Part shown: in pieces, positions 43,223 to 57,600 of the stretch
Layout of the letters: every line of letters starts with the position of its first letter
How positions within the stretch are numbered: the stretch's first letter is position 1
Assembly (NCBI GenBank): GCA_034508935.3
Contig: CM067444.1
Coordinates: 27,486,966-27,550,965, forward strand
Direction of reading: 5' to 3'
Length of the DNA stretch: 64,000 nucleotides
Origin: Berghia stephanieae
Lineage: Eukaryota > Mollusca > Gastropoda > Nudibranchia > Aeolidiidae
Notes under the pieces: model-generated
What the model was told of the DNA's origin: nothing
Databases searched by the model: none
What the model saw: the letters and a program-made list of their open reading frames with translations, nothing else
Position numbers and translations under genes: made by a program

Positions 43223-46200
43223 TACGGTGAAAATAGCCTCCCACACTATGATTATCACCGTGCAGTGAATATAGCCTATTACACCATTATCACCGTATGG
43301 TGAAAATAGTGTGTCAGGTAATTTTCATCGTATGGCAGGGAGCTGATAAATGGCCTAGTGGCTGTGACCCGATTTTTTTTACTTTTGAGTGATGGGTCTC
43401 AGAAAAAGTTCCATAGATTTTATGTTTAAGGATGGATTTTAATGATTTAAGTCTTATTTTCTTCAGGAGGAATTACTCTATCAGTTGGTGTAGTTTATTT
43501 TTAAATCAATGACAATTTAGTATATCTTTTGATTGTGGATAAAATAGGGTATAATTTAGCTTTGGATAATTAAAAAACGAGAAATTGGTAAATCAAAATT
43601 TCATGATGGCAATGATGGCACGTTGGGGTTAACATCTTAACTTTTAAATATATAAAATCAAATTCAGAACAAAGCTGTATACCGCATCCATGAAATTCGT
43701 TCCAGCAAAATCCTTACTCAAAATCTTAGCGGCCATTTTAGGCCAGTTTTGAAATCCAAATGGTTGTTACTACCGGAACCGAAATGCAAGAGTTCCAGGT
43801 CACAAAGTACGTCAGTAAATAACAAAGGCAAATAGAAGACCATTTTTCAGCATTTAACTAGGGAGTTTAATAGAAATTCTAAATGTACCTCACACACTTG
43901 AAACCAATGTCATATGAAAGAGCTGCCAACACAGATTACAAAACAGTTTGAATTTTGTTTCTATCTTGATTAGAAATGTAGTTACGGCAGTTCAAAGTCT
44001 GAATTTTCAGACCGATTTTTACCCCAAAATTACCATTGCAAAGTTGTGACCGAAATCGCGTGATGTTAATAAAAAATGGTTAAAACAGTCAATATGGAGT
44101 TCTTATCATATATTGTATACCAAAATGTTCGTCTTATCGAGGACAATGCATTTACATTAATAAAGAGGAAGATAAACATTTCAAATTAACACATTATTAC
44201 ATAATATGTCGCAAATGTTACATAATCAAAAACTCGGCTAGACGTAAGAAACAATTTGCTCTATCACTTTTGGATTTATCCCCAATATCTCACTGAAACA
44301 ATTGCAAATAATTACCCTCTTTTAATTAATACATAGAGAATAAAAAAGGGTTTGAGAGTATTTAAATGAAAAGATATAAATATGTTGTGTAACTGAGTGT
44401 AATGACATAATGAGTTTATTTTTACCTATGGCAATTTAATTGCATATAAATAAAATGGTAGATTGAAAAAGTTCAAATAAATTGAAACAGATTCCCTATT
44501 ATAATTAGAAGGAAAGTTCTGGCTTTTAATACTTAAAAAAATTCTGCTAAACACTTTGGGTTTATTGCTATTACTATTACATGATTTGAACTGACAATTA
44601 ATATTATTTTATCCCCCCCCCTTCTCTCTCAATGTATGGGGGTGTCAAAACTAATAGAACTTCTTACCATAATAATTATTAAGGCTAAGGCCTTTAGAAT
44701 ATGGATACAAATGATAAACATATCTAAACATATGGGAAAGAAACTTGATGACTTGATGGCAAAGTAAAATTAAATTAAATTAAAGCAATTGGTATTATTA
44801 ATATCGGATTTCAAAAAGAGAAGAAATATACAAACTTTTAAAACAAAAACTATAAAATGCCTATAAATAAAGTTGGAAAGTATGTATTCAAAATAAAAAC
44901 ATAGTAAATAATAGTACTGAAAATATTATGGACTAAATTTAACATAATACATAACTAAATTTAAAATATCGATATGAATATCGATATCGCCCGGCAGCCA
45001 TGATGAGAAGATAATGTAAACAAGGCATTTCGGCGCAGAGTTAAAAGGTGTCTGCGCATCGATATAGAGCCCTGAAATTTGGCATGAATAAAGTTTAGAT
45101 GTTATAGAGCAGTAAAATTAGGTGCCCCAAACGTAAACAAAGGTCTAGAAGCACATGGCAAACCACATGTTCCTGTCTTGACAGCTCAAGTTCCAATGTA
45201 AATCATAGAAAAAAATAACCTTTAAAATTTGGCTGTTAGGTGGCAAAAGAAACACATATTCATAAATACTCGATCATGCATCAAATAATGTCTAGATATG
45301 GATATTTTATGGAACAAAAGGTAAAATTTATCAAAAGTTACAGTCTATCTATTTTTAGACCAGAGCAAATTATTGCGCTGGTGTGAACAAGACGAGAATA
45401 ATTCGGAGCCTGATTTTCAGAATAATTTAGTCTTATACTATTATTTCTGCAACTGTTAGATTTTATGTAAACATATTTTCAATACTGAAAGTGTATTGCC
45501 TACAACTCAAACTACAAAATTGGGAGACCTATATTGTGCGTAAATTTTTCCGGTCCCTAACAAAAATCACTAGCAACTTATTGTTTACGTTTGGGGCACC
45601 TAATTATACTGTTCTATTCTAAAAACAAGCGTTTAAATTTTAAAAACACACGCGGTAAATAAAAAAATAAATGCATTTGAAAATTGCCAAATTTTAACTT
45701 CATATAACTTCTGGAATTATTAATTATTATTAATGGATTTTTCCTTAATTGGCACCATTTAAAAGGAAATTGAAAGACGAAAATAATGATACCAAAATAT
45801 CTGCGATATTCCTCTTTATAACGAAGTTATGCATCTTTAATTGAACCCCCCAAAACGCGAACGGCAATTTCCAGTCACAACTTTCCTATGGGCGAGTTGG
45901 GTCAAAATTTGACTGCCACTGCTGCTGCTCACTAAACTGCCTAATTTAACATAACTTTTCTTCTGCTAATCTGATTTTCACAATTTTGGTATCATTAGAA
46001 TCGTGTTGAAAAGCACTTTATAATGATATAGGTTTCATTGAGCTAAACCCAATTTGAATTTTTTTTACCAAAGTACCTATTTTTATGAATATGTTTATGT
46101 ATTATGAATGGTATGAATATTGAAATTGAATATGTGGTGGTGATGATGGATTTTTTGGATGTGGGAAATTATTGGAAATGAATTCTCGCCTCCTCCCTCC

Positions 46201-46864
46201 CAATCAAAATAAAAATAAATGCTTTCAGCTTACAAACCTTTTCAGCACCGTGTAATCTTCTGTGATAAAGTTTCATGTCATACAAACTGTGATACGTTCC
46301 AGAGCTGGGTATTTCATTCATCAATTTCATCAATGTTTATCTCTACCGCGAATTCAATTCGCGAAATTAAAGTGGATGTTTATACTTTCGTTTTCGATAA
46401 AATATTATTTTAGTTATTTCCCTTCAATAGATCTTCAGAGCTGGGCACTATACGTTTTAATTTTCAGGCCTTGCCAGTAAATAGAGAAGAAAAAAAAAAA
46501 GCAAAAACAACGGTTATTAAAGATGTAATTATATATTTACAATGAGGTTTCTCAATTAAGAGTTTTTCTCGTTTTCATTACGTATTAGCTTTCCGAATTA
46601 AATCTGAGGATCGGATGCTAGGGACCTAATATTGTATCGATTAGCGCCCAGCCAGTTGTCACAGATCCTTTTTGTGATAAAATGGCGATAAATGAAAGCT
46701 GATAAGAGATAAAAGATATCATTGAGGAATTTTCATGACGTCCTTTGTCTCATATATATTTTATCAGTATTATCTCATTACGGTAAATCCTAAATATTTG
46801 CCATGTTGATACAGATAACTGTGGCTTGTCTCTTTAACCTCACTATTTAATAATTGAAGTGAAG
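43223..46864. other. Spacer upstream of ANKRD27, no gene recognised
   Basis: No conserved frame on either strand. The only structure seen is the inverted repeat at 45105-45615. TATA-like and CAAT-like matches are too frequent in this AT-rich DNA to call an ANKRD27 promoter. Confidence 0.5.
45105..45615. mobile_element. Inverted-repeat element, about 0.5 kb
   Basis: TAGGTGCCCCAAACGTAAAC (45119 onward) and GTTTACGTTTGGGGCACCTA (ending 45601) are perfect complements. Matching continues outward through ATTAGGTGCC and CAGTA. The target duplication is unclear and no ORF is visible. Confidence 0.6.
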
Positions 46865-47158
46865 ATGGCACTCTCTGCCGACAACGACGAATTGGAAATA
46901 AATCCTTTTTACAAAGCCCTACAAGTGAGTTGAAAAAATGTGGATTTTAGCCATCACCGTATTCAGTTTAAACTATAATAAAACAATGAATACTACAATT
47001 GCTACTTTTAGGTTTTCCACTCGATGCCAACTGAACGAACGGGAGTCAAGTATAAGTTCAGTCAGTCAGGCCATTGAATTGCCATTGCTAATGATTGATT
47101 GCCACTTAAAATTTAAAAATTATAATTAATATTATATAGAGATCTATAAAATTTCTTG

Positions 47159-47232
<74 letters not shown>

Positions 47233-50200
47233 TAAAGAATAATAACTGTTGCTGCTACTGATTATTGTTATTGCTATTTAAATCTACTAACTGCTATTTA
47301 AGTATTAAGCACTTAAAGATGGGCTAAATTAATCTGTGTACAGTCACAGTTCTCCCATTCGCCGGCGGTACCGTTAGTTAAAAAACTGTCAATTGCCAAG
47401 GAGTGAGTCCTTGGTAGTTGACGGGTCATCAACTATTTAGCTGCATGCAGTGATTTCAATCGAGCGCAATGAATCTCGAATCCCTCACTTTCTACGGATC
47501 ATTCATTTCTTGTCAATCATTCTGGAAAGGTTTGAACTGCACTCATCATCATTTGTTTTTAATTTTTATAAGTCTTTACGAATTCCAAGACAAGTTAAAA
47601 TCCTATCAAAACAAAAAATACTGTTGTTTTCAGATCCAAACTGCGGATTCAGCAAAAAAATACAAACCGAAGAAAGAAGAGGCAAATCACTGCCAAGTAT
47701 AAATAATGCCCGATGTATTAAAAATAAAGTAGGATTTCTTTTCTTTTAAATTTTAAAGGAAAATATACTGCAATAATCTACAACAATCTATAATCTAAAG
47801 TTTCATTTTATTGTGAGACTCTTATGTACTACGTCATCAGGAAACCCATTGTTATTTTTTATCATCACCCGTGCCCCCCTCCCTTACACATATTAAGATT
47901 TCTCTCGTAATGTCATCCTCCTCTTTCCCATCTCACGATAAAATGAAACTTTTCTGCTCGGTTTACAAATAATTTGTCTCCCGCTAGGCTATTTGATTCA
48001 AAATCAAGACATTGGGAATTATGTGTCAAATATTTTTGATGTTGAATTTTCCATTTTTTTATGTCTCCTCTTTTATTGATTTAACTCTAAAGATTAAGAG
48101 AACGAACGGAAAGATTATAAAAGGGTAATGCTTTCTTTGATTCACTTTTATATTTATATGAATATTACATCACCTCTATACTTCAGGAAAAGTTTTTACC
48201 AGTATTTGAGAGAGCCCAACATAATTGTTATTGGATATGTATACCACAGTCCGAGTCCATTAATCCCCACAATTTAGACAGCACTTTTGCAGGTAACGAT
48301 ATTTTGTTTTTCGATATTTATTGTTGTTTTTTTGAGTTTTAGAACCAAAAAAAATCTAATGGAATGAAAGTCTGATTTTTAATGTAACTGCACATTTCTA
48401 CATGCCTGACAGTTCTCAGATATGATTCATTTATAAATTATTAAAAATGAAATGAAAAATTTAATCTATTTGCTATTTCTCATTTTCCTTCTTCAAACGA
48501 TTCAGTCAGATAAACTCCTGCTGTCTGTTTAAGATTAAGAGCATATTCAAAAGGAAAAGAGAAAACTTGGGTACTTTTCTGATAGTCTTTAGTGCATCTT
48601 TAGGGGGTCCTGATAGCTCAGTTGGTAGAACATCAACTTCACACGCAAAGATTGATCCCGGGTGAAGTTGAGATTTTTTTTCTGACCCATCCTTTCCATT
48701 CAGTAGTGATTGGGTGGCTGGGTCTTTTAGATCTGGCAGAAAGTACTTTGCTATAGAATAGCGTCCGATCAAAAGGGTAGAAAGCAATTCCTATTGTCTG
48801 TTTCTCACTTTAGAAACTGGGATTCAAAACTCTGGCTCCATGTGCCTAATGTCCCTGAAGGACTATTTTATAGTGGATCTTTAAAGGTACCGTAACCCAA
48901 AAGCTTGGATTCCCCCAGGTGGTTGTTCCATAAGCAGAGTGTATTTTTGAAAAATGAGTAAAACTGACTGTCAACATTAGTAGATTGAAGAATATTAAAA
49001 GTTTGATATCATAACTGCCGAGTTTGTATTTTACTTGACATCATTTAGTATTGATTTACAGGTGTCTCTATAAAAAAAAGTAGTCCTTCAGAGCCACCAG
49101 GACCAGGAGCCGGAGTTTATCCCGGTTTCTATATCGTGAACTGGACAATAGCAATTGCTTGCTACCCTTTGGATAGGGGGCTAGTCTATCGCAAAGTACT
49201 TCTGAGAAAAAGATTGCGACTGCATCCAAGATTGATCTCGGTCCCTTTGCTTGTAAAGCGAGTGCTCTACCAACTGAGCTATCTGGACCCCCAGGTGTCT
49301 ATAAAGCCCTTTAAAATAGTTATTTTAATTTTAACCCTGGTCCATTCTTCATGTTAAAGTTACCATCCTTATTGTTTCATGTATGCATTTGTTTTAAACA
49401 CCAATAAATGAGAAGTTATTTCAAACACGTTGTATTCATTTGGGATTTAAATTTTTTATTTTTTTAGATTTAGTTTTTATGGCATGGGTCCCAAATTTAA
49501 CAAATATATAGTCGGATATTGGTTTATTAGGGTCCCATAATATTTCTCTGTAATTGATTTATGGCAGCTTGATAAGTTACACTTGAGAATCCTTGTACAG
49601 AGTTTGCCTTCTTTTTGTTCTGTCCACTGCATTTTGCTATTAATGATAACTCAGAAATATTATGCATGTTTACTTTATTATCAAGGTCTTCCTGCAAAAT
49701 CTTACCATCGTTTTAAGTGTATATTTGTCTGTTCAATTTCAAGGAACTATCATCTGTGAATAATCATTGCCTTGTTTCTGGAGTCAAAAGTTTATCAATG
49801 CCATTAATGTAATTTTGAAAATGGTCATAAAATTGTTCCCTGGAAACATTTGACTCGTTTCATTTCCTAATACTGTTTGGGTCCTATTTAAACAAGATGA
49901 ATTAATCAAAGTTATAGCGTGTATTGAAATTCCGTACATTTAAGAAGAAAAGTGGTTATTATCTTTTATAATTTATATCCCATTTTTGAAAACCTCCCAT
50001 CGATTTATCTTGAATTTTTTTTTTTTTCAGAAACACACGTGCTTCGACCATCTGCTTTGTTTAAAGGGTAAGGATTTTTGTCCTTTATTTCACATGAGGA
50101 AGTCCCCTAAAGCTGTGGCAAATGGAGCCGGAATGTGGTCTGCACAAAGTTGGGTTCGATGAAAAGGCTCTCAATCCACATTTTTTAACCATGTTCAGGT

Positions 50201-51546
50201 GTAATATTGAGTAATGGGATGATAACAACATTGTCTGTGTGTTGAAAAAAAATTATGTTTGCGCCTTATAGGTGTCATGTTTCGTCCTATATGTTGACTT
50301 TTTACCCTTGTTAATTCTTTTATCGTGTTTAGTGGATATTGTAAAAACTCCTTTTTTTCCCTTGGTTTCTTTCTGTAGGTGAATCAGGCAGTAACAATTG
50401 CTTACGGTATGCTATTCAAGCACTGATTTTTTTTAATGTTCAACTTTTAGAATGATTACGGTATGCTATTCTAGCACTGGTCTTTAAAAAATATTCACCT
50501 TTTAGAATGATCCTATTGTATACAACATATTAGTAATGTTAGCCATTTATTGATTGTTATTTTGCTGTTGCAACTTTTAGTAATTCAAGTGTTAACATTG
50601 TGTTGTTTTTTTTGTTTTTTTTTTTTTCAGACATTTTGAGACCATCTATAAAGCTAATAAAACAAAGCAGTTGTATCTGACTGATGATGGTAAACATTTT
50701 ATAGTAAATGTGACCGGTGAAAAAGGTAATTGTAGTAATATGAATGTGTTAAGATATTGTCCAATGATTTAGTCCACAAATCGAGTTGGGAAACTGTGTA
50801 AAGTGACCATCTTTCCTTCCAGATCAGTGTGACTCCTCTTTCATGTTGCTATAATGCCCAGCTGTATCGGGTAGAAGTACGAAATTTGTTTTTTTTTAAG
50901 AATAAAATTTAACAGTGAAAGAAATCTTTCACTAAATCTAATTTTAGTATATTTGGATTTGAAATGTTCATGCTGTGTCATGTTACCAGATTGAGTTAGT
51001 GGATCACAAAAATGTGGTCTCATTGGCCATATCAATTCAAGACAATTTAGTTCTATTTTATTTATAGGCTATCACCAACAATTTACAATGTTCTGATGAC
51101 AATATGATATTCTTATTTAAGAATTAAAGTATCAAAAAAAAAGAAGGGGGGGGGGGTCCGTCAGTCTCTTCTTTTAAAAGCTATTTAGTGTCACATCCAA
51201 CTTTAAATTAAAGGGAAAACTTTCCTACAAATCAAAGTTTATGATATTACTAGTATATTGACCACGACATTCCCATTTTGGAGTTTTGATTTTTATCTTT
51301 ATAGACTCTACTTTGTAGATTTTGTGGTGATTTGATAAATACCCTAGCCATTTTTATGTCTATTCTTTTTTTAAAAATACATGTTTGTTGCAGGCCGAGA
51401 GGAGAAAATAAAAATCTTAAGTGAGGAGTTGGCTTATAATAAGGTAAAGATATCAATAAAATATTGTTCTCAAAGAGATTGTTTACAATTACTACCGCTA
51501 CCACCACTACTACTACTACTACTACTAGTACTATTACTACTACTAT

Positions 51547-51615
<69 letters not shown>

Positions 51616-54544
51616 TTCTACTACTACTACTCTACTACTGATACTACTATTACTATTATTACTACTACTGTTATTACTTCTTCTACTACTACTTTATTAT
51701 TATATTATTATTATAATTAATAGTGTGATGATGATGATAATAATAATAATAATAATGATGATGATGATGTTGATTAATAATATATGTAAAGTGACACAGA
51801 AAAAATCATTACAATAATACAATGACGTGTCTCTTGTCTTTGCATAGTCTAAACCAACAGTCAATGCCCCCCCCCCCCCTTTTTTTTTTTTTAAATTCTT
51901 TGTAAATCCTCTCACTCTACTATTTAAGGTTAGTCATGTGTATACTTTGTTTACTTTGATAAAGATTAGTGTTTGTGTTACTTTTAGGTGGACTCAATTC
52001 TCTATCTGAAATAACCCCTTTTTCTTTTCTTTTTTTTTTTTTTATACACTAGTTAGTTAGAGCTAAAATATTTTGACTATTCCATCATTAGGCACTTGAT
52101 TGAGCTTAAAGTATCACGTGTACCATAATGTCCTTGAAATCAAACGAATTTATTTTCAGATTTATAAATTGTATAAATATTCATGTCATTTTCTTTTTTT
52201 TTTTAAGGATCTAAAGCCCTACAAAATCCTAGTCATAGAGAAGCCTCTGCATCCAGCCTTTGAGGTTTGTTTACACTTATAAATGTTTTAAGTCGTATCT
52301 CTCTTTTCAAATACAGAAATATGATTTCTCCCTCTTCTCCCCCCCCCCCCCCCCCCCCCCCCCATCACATCAATCATAATGGATGAGTTTTAAATATGAA
52401 CATTTACATATCAAATTTCAATGATTAATTTATCCCTCTAACAAGTCATATGGAACCTTAATTCCATTTCTTCCATTTCATACAAGAAAGCAGTTTGGTT
52501 TCTGTTGTACCAGCACTCTAATAATACCATTGTCTACAGCCGGCTGCTCATTCATATCTGAGTTGAGTGGAAAAAATGATTTATAGTACCATTTTCAAAG
52601 ACTCACACCAGGGCTAGCGTTTTGCAATCATTGTCACTTATCCAAATGGATTTGGACTGGACACAGACACAACTGTTGTCTTTATTTTTTTCTTATAGTG
52701 GTTCTCTGATCAAAAATAAAAGATGGCCATAATTTCTTTCTACAACCAGTCCTTAATAATTTGCTAAATGAATTTTTATATATTTTTAATTTGTTTTGTT
52801 CTATTTTTCAACTTAAAACATGGGCGAGTGTTTTTGTTTTTACTTATTACTAGATTTTCTTTTATTGTTTAGGATTCTTTTTTTCTTCAACAAGATAAAA
52901 ATGTTAGCAGAGAGATTTTTTCCCATTACTTGTGTATTTATATTTCTTATTTCACAGGCACGTTATAAAGAAAAAAACCAAGTTACAAAGTACCTCCACA
53001 CACCAAAAGTTTCTGTCAAAGAGTAAGTATAGGCACCAGTTTATAAATAAATGTAAAATTAATTTTTTTCCATTAAAAAAATATTCCATGCAGAATTCAG
53101 TCATGTTCAGATTTGATAATTTAATTTTTAGTTTCCAATGTTCATGAAAGTGAAAAAAATGATTAAATTGACTCTTTATCGTTGCAGATGTTCAGATTTT
53201 CTACATTCATTTTCTGATGCCAAACAGGTAAGAAAGAGAAAAGTTTTGTTAAATAACCATGATGCGTAGTTGTGTTTACAGTGAAGCTAGTGTTGAAACA
53301 TGGCACAGGAACACTTTCAATACAATAGAAATGTATTTAGGGTCTCTTTTATATGTCACAGGGGGTTCTGGTAGCTCAGTTGCTAGAACACTCGCTTCAC
53401 AAGCAAAGGGACTTAACTAAGGTCGATCCTAGATGCGGTCTAGATTTTTTTCTAACCCCGTTGTTCACCCAGCAGTGATTGGGTAGCTAAGTCTATTAAA
53501 TCTGGTGAAAAGTACTTTGTGATAGACCAGCATCCTATCAAAAGTGTAACTAACAATTGCTATTGTCTTTTTCACACCATCGAAACAGGGATTAATTCTG
53601 GCTCCATGACTACTTCATTTGCCAAAATGTATGAATGCATTGGGCAATTTTATCAATTTATAACATATTATCCCAAAATGTTGCTTATATTTCAAAATAC
53701 CATTGGGCCGAATAGTCTGAATTAATGACATTGGCCTTCTATCCAGAGTACCCATCAAATCCCAGGAGTACTGGGTGGGGTTCCTGACCTCCCATAGTGG
53801 GCAGGGAGTTTCTTACTGTGTCTACTATCCCCCTATATCTGTTTTCCAACTTGCTTTCTGTCTTTGTCTTGAAATGAGATTACTTGGTTTTGTCCTGGCC
53901 CTGGCCGGACACCCTGGCTGAGAGGGAAACAGTATAGTTAGTTTTGGGAGATGATATTTTTTTCCTTGTAAAACATCTCTATAAGTATTATGTTTTGTTT
54001 ACATATTATACATGATTTGTAAACTTTTGAGTGTGTTCCTCTTAGTGGGGACCTGTGCTTGTGTCCGGATGAGACTTTTAGGTGATCTCAAACTAAGTAC
54101 TTTGAAAGTGTGCTCTTGGAATCTACATCTGTTTCCTATTTGAACCAATTCCCCTTTGTCTTACCTTTTCTTGGGTGCTTTAATTGTAATTCTAGAACTT
54201 TTTACTATCCCATTTTCTTCCTTTTTACTGGCGCTGATATGACCTTAATGTGTTGCAAGCACCGTAAAACCCTTAAAAACAAAAACAAAACAAAAAAAAA
54301 CAGATCCCAGGAGTTTTTTTTTTTTTTTTCTCCTTGAGCAAGAAACTTAGCTTCTTTTGCTCACTTTGCGGTGCTGCACTGCAGCTGATGCTTGGGTTAT
54401 TGGTGTTTTCAAGAGACAGACTGTTCTAGGAAAATTGCCTCTCTGCTGGAATAATATGGAATTTTATTTATTTGTTTACTTCTTTTACATTCTTGCAATT
54501 TTTATTCTATTTTAGAATAATTGCATTGGTGTGACTTCATTGAA

Positions 54545-54609
<65 letters not shown>

Positions 54610-57600
54610 GCATCAATGATTTTTACATAGGCATTTTTATCTGTTGTCTTGGCAGAATATGTCAGAGTTGAATGGCAGTATTGAATACTTCAACCGTCAT
54701 TACATGGTTTTAGAAGATTATCTGGATGATGCTGCAAAACGAATGGGAGAGATATGTAATCAAGCCTTCATAGTAAGTGGTTATTTTAACATATGAATCA
54801 AGCCTTGAAATAACATTCAAGCTAACATGATGATTTTTTCAGGCTTACCACTTTTACTGATTTAACTGTTTATTTTTAACCATTTTATCAGATTAAAAAT
54901 TGGCCGAAATTGGATATTTCCTCTTAGATTCAGATTTTTATTTCGAACTTTCAAAGAAAAAAGTGTTAAAATTTCTTAAGTAACCAAATTAAACGTCACC
55001 TCATCATTTCTAAAGCATGCTGATATGACAATTCTTATAATTGTGGTAGAAATCCTGTACTTTGGGTTTGCACAGACGATTCTGTTTTTTTTGGGTTTTT
55101 TTTCACAAAAATATTCATGGGTCTCTTTTGACCTCATATGGTGGGTGGAGATCACTATTGCTGTGTCTTCTATCCCTCTGTATCTGTTTTCCTTTGTCCT
55201 GGCCATTTGATGTAATGAGATGGTATTTTTTTCCTTGTAAATCATCTCTCTGTTTTATACTATTATATATTTTTTTTTTTAATATGTTTTGTAAACATTT
55301 TAGTGTATTCTTCTTGGTTGGATCCTGTGTTAGTATTTGGATGAGTCTTTTCAGGCGATTTCAAACCAATTACACTGATAGTGTGTTCTTGGAATCTACT
55401 TCTGTTCCCTATTTGCACCAGTTCCTTGTATCTTGTTCTTTGGTAGTTTAACTCTCTCCTTACTGACCATTTTCGGAATTTGCCGAAGTGAAAAGAAATA
55501 AGGACATATACATAATTTTGCTCAGCAAACCCAGCTTTACAAAACAGCGTTAAGTTTTTATAGCTGTATCAAACATTTTTCTTCAAATTTTGGAATATAC
55601 ATAACAAATTTAAACAAGAATAATATTCATTGTATCATAATGAATGGGACGATTTTCCTGTAGTTGGTAAGGAGCTGGTTAAATTGTAAATCTAAAAATT
55701 CTTTTGACTATCCCATTTAATAACACTGAAATGATACATTTGTGTTGTAAGAAGTGTAAAACCCTTAAAAACAAAAAACAAAACGAATAAAAAATATACA
55801 GATTTTTCATTTGCTGCCTTGTAGCAGGACCCATTTTGTATATGTTTACCTTGATTGTTTGAGTCAGTAAGACAAAGACTGAGCTTCTCATTATAAATTC
55901 TTCATAGGGCATTCTGTCCAATTCATCGATTTTTTAATTATAATAAAATGAAAAGAGACTACCATAAATGACGTATCAGAGGCACATCTTCAATAGACAC
56001 ACCCATGCTTTATTGTATCGTATCGTATTGTATCATATCGTATTGTTTAAGAGCTACTAGGTTCTAAAAACCTTTAAATGTTCTAAGTAACTTTTATGCA
56101 TAGATGCAATTGATCAATTATATAATTAGTATTCAATGTCAATTAAATGATAATATTCAGAATTAAAAATCTAATACATAAATAATTGTCGTATTCAATA
56201 TTCATAGCATAATTTACTCTATATCCTTTTCATTTCCAATATTGAATTTTCATTTGCTACACAGAGAAGAAAACAAAAACTAACAAAAAAAATAACATTC
56301 AGGTAAAGAGAGATAAGCAACAATGACAACGCAATTATTCATAATTTATATAAATAACAATGTGAAATTGAATGTAAGCTTCAATTTGATTACAAAAACA
56401 GATCAAATGAACGTTTCGGGTTTCCCCTTTATCAACAATACAGATGAATGAGATAATGTGGTAGTGGCGTAAATATAGTTAGAAACAACTGAAGAATTGA
56501 TTTCAACAACACAAGGAAACATCCAATTGTCTCTGCACCTTAACACACATGATGACCTTAAAAAACTAAAAACACTTGCACTGGACAGAGACTTATGGAA
56601 ACAAATCACTAACTGGATTGGATGCAAAGAACAGACTGAAACACTCAAAAAAACACACACACATTGTTCATTGCAAGTATCTATAGAGACAGCGCAGTCA
56701 TATTCATTCATTCATTATTGTTTCTTTCTTGAAATCTTGTCTAATTTATGGATGCTTCTTAGTCAAGAGTGATACTTGCTTTAACAATCGAACTCCTTTT
56801 AATAGCAGTTGATCATAAATTTATTCACAGAATGTTTTGAAATCTCTGAAGCGGCCTTTGAATCAAGACAACAAATTGCAGGAAATTCTTGCTGGAGCAA
56901 TAGAGAGGTATTTGTCAAATTGCATCACCCACTTTAATATTTGATAAATGTTATTACAAGAGGTTGTCATGTCTTATACTATTTTTGTCCATTGTTTTTA
57001 TATTTTTTCTTTGAGCACACAACTTTCATTATAATGGAAAGCACAAATGCGTGGTTGTTCAGAGCCACAAGGCTCGTGGAACTGGTGCCAGTCCAGGTTT
57101 ATGTACCATTAAATGGACAATAGCACACCAGTCCATTGCAAAGTACTTTCTGTCAGATGTAAAAGACTTGGTTACCCAATCACTGTTGGGTGGCTGTCGA
57201 CTGCACCTTAGATTGAGAAGGGTCTCTTTGCTTGTGTGAAATGAATGCCACTCCGAGCTATCAGGACCTTCTCAAATTACCAGATGTTGATATTCTTTAT
57301 TGTTTTATTTTTTGGGATACTTTTTCTATTAATTTTCTTTCTTATTGACCTGTCACTATTTCATGAACACATTTTCAGAATTTTGTGTTTGAATGTTGAA
57401 ATATTTGGAATTTCAATTTTATAGTTTATATCAAACTTTAAATCTTGGCTTTATGTATTCTCTTAGCTATGTCACAAATTCCCTGTACTCCAAAATATTC
57501 CCTATAATTCGACAACGGATGATAAAAGAGAACAAGCTCATGACGACTAAATGTAACAAGTTAAATCGGGTGAAACCAGAACAGATTGGAGTTCGCAAGG

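Noticed and set aside
43223-46864. Bidirectional promoter for TWNK and ANKRD27
   Set aside because: The starts are 6.9 kb apart with transposons between; no CpG-rich or paired promoter elements can be read.
48602-48680. tRNA gene (GATAGCTCAGTTGGTAGA head) and similar tRNA-like sites at 34752, 62055 and 40608
   Set aside because: Each is the head of a dispersed SINE with a conserved non-tRNA body; arms of the cloverleaf do not pair well.
51381-51817. Poly-Leu, poly-Thr frames
   Set aside because: Produced by the (ACT)n tract; only 51394-51443 is a real exon.
54110-54337. Recurring frame containing LGCFNCNSRTFYYPIFFLF
   Set aside because: Falls inside REP-1 and is not conserved as protein among REP-1 copies.
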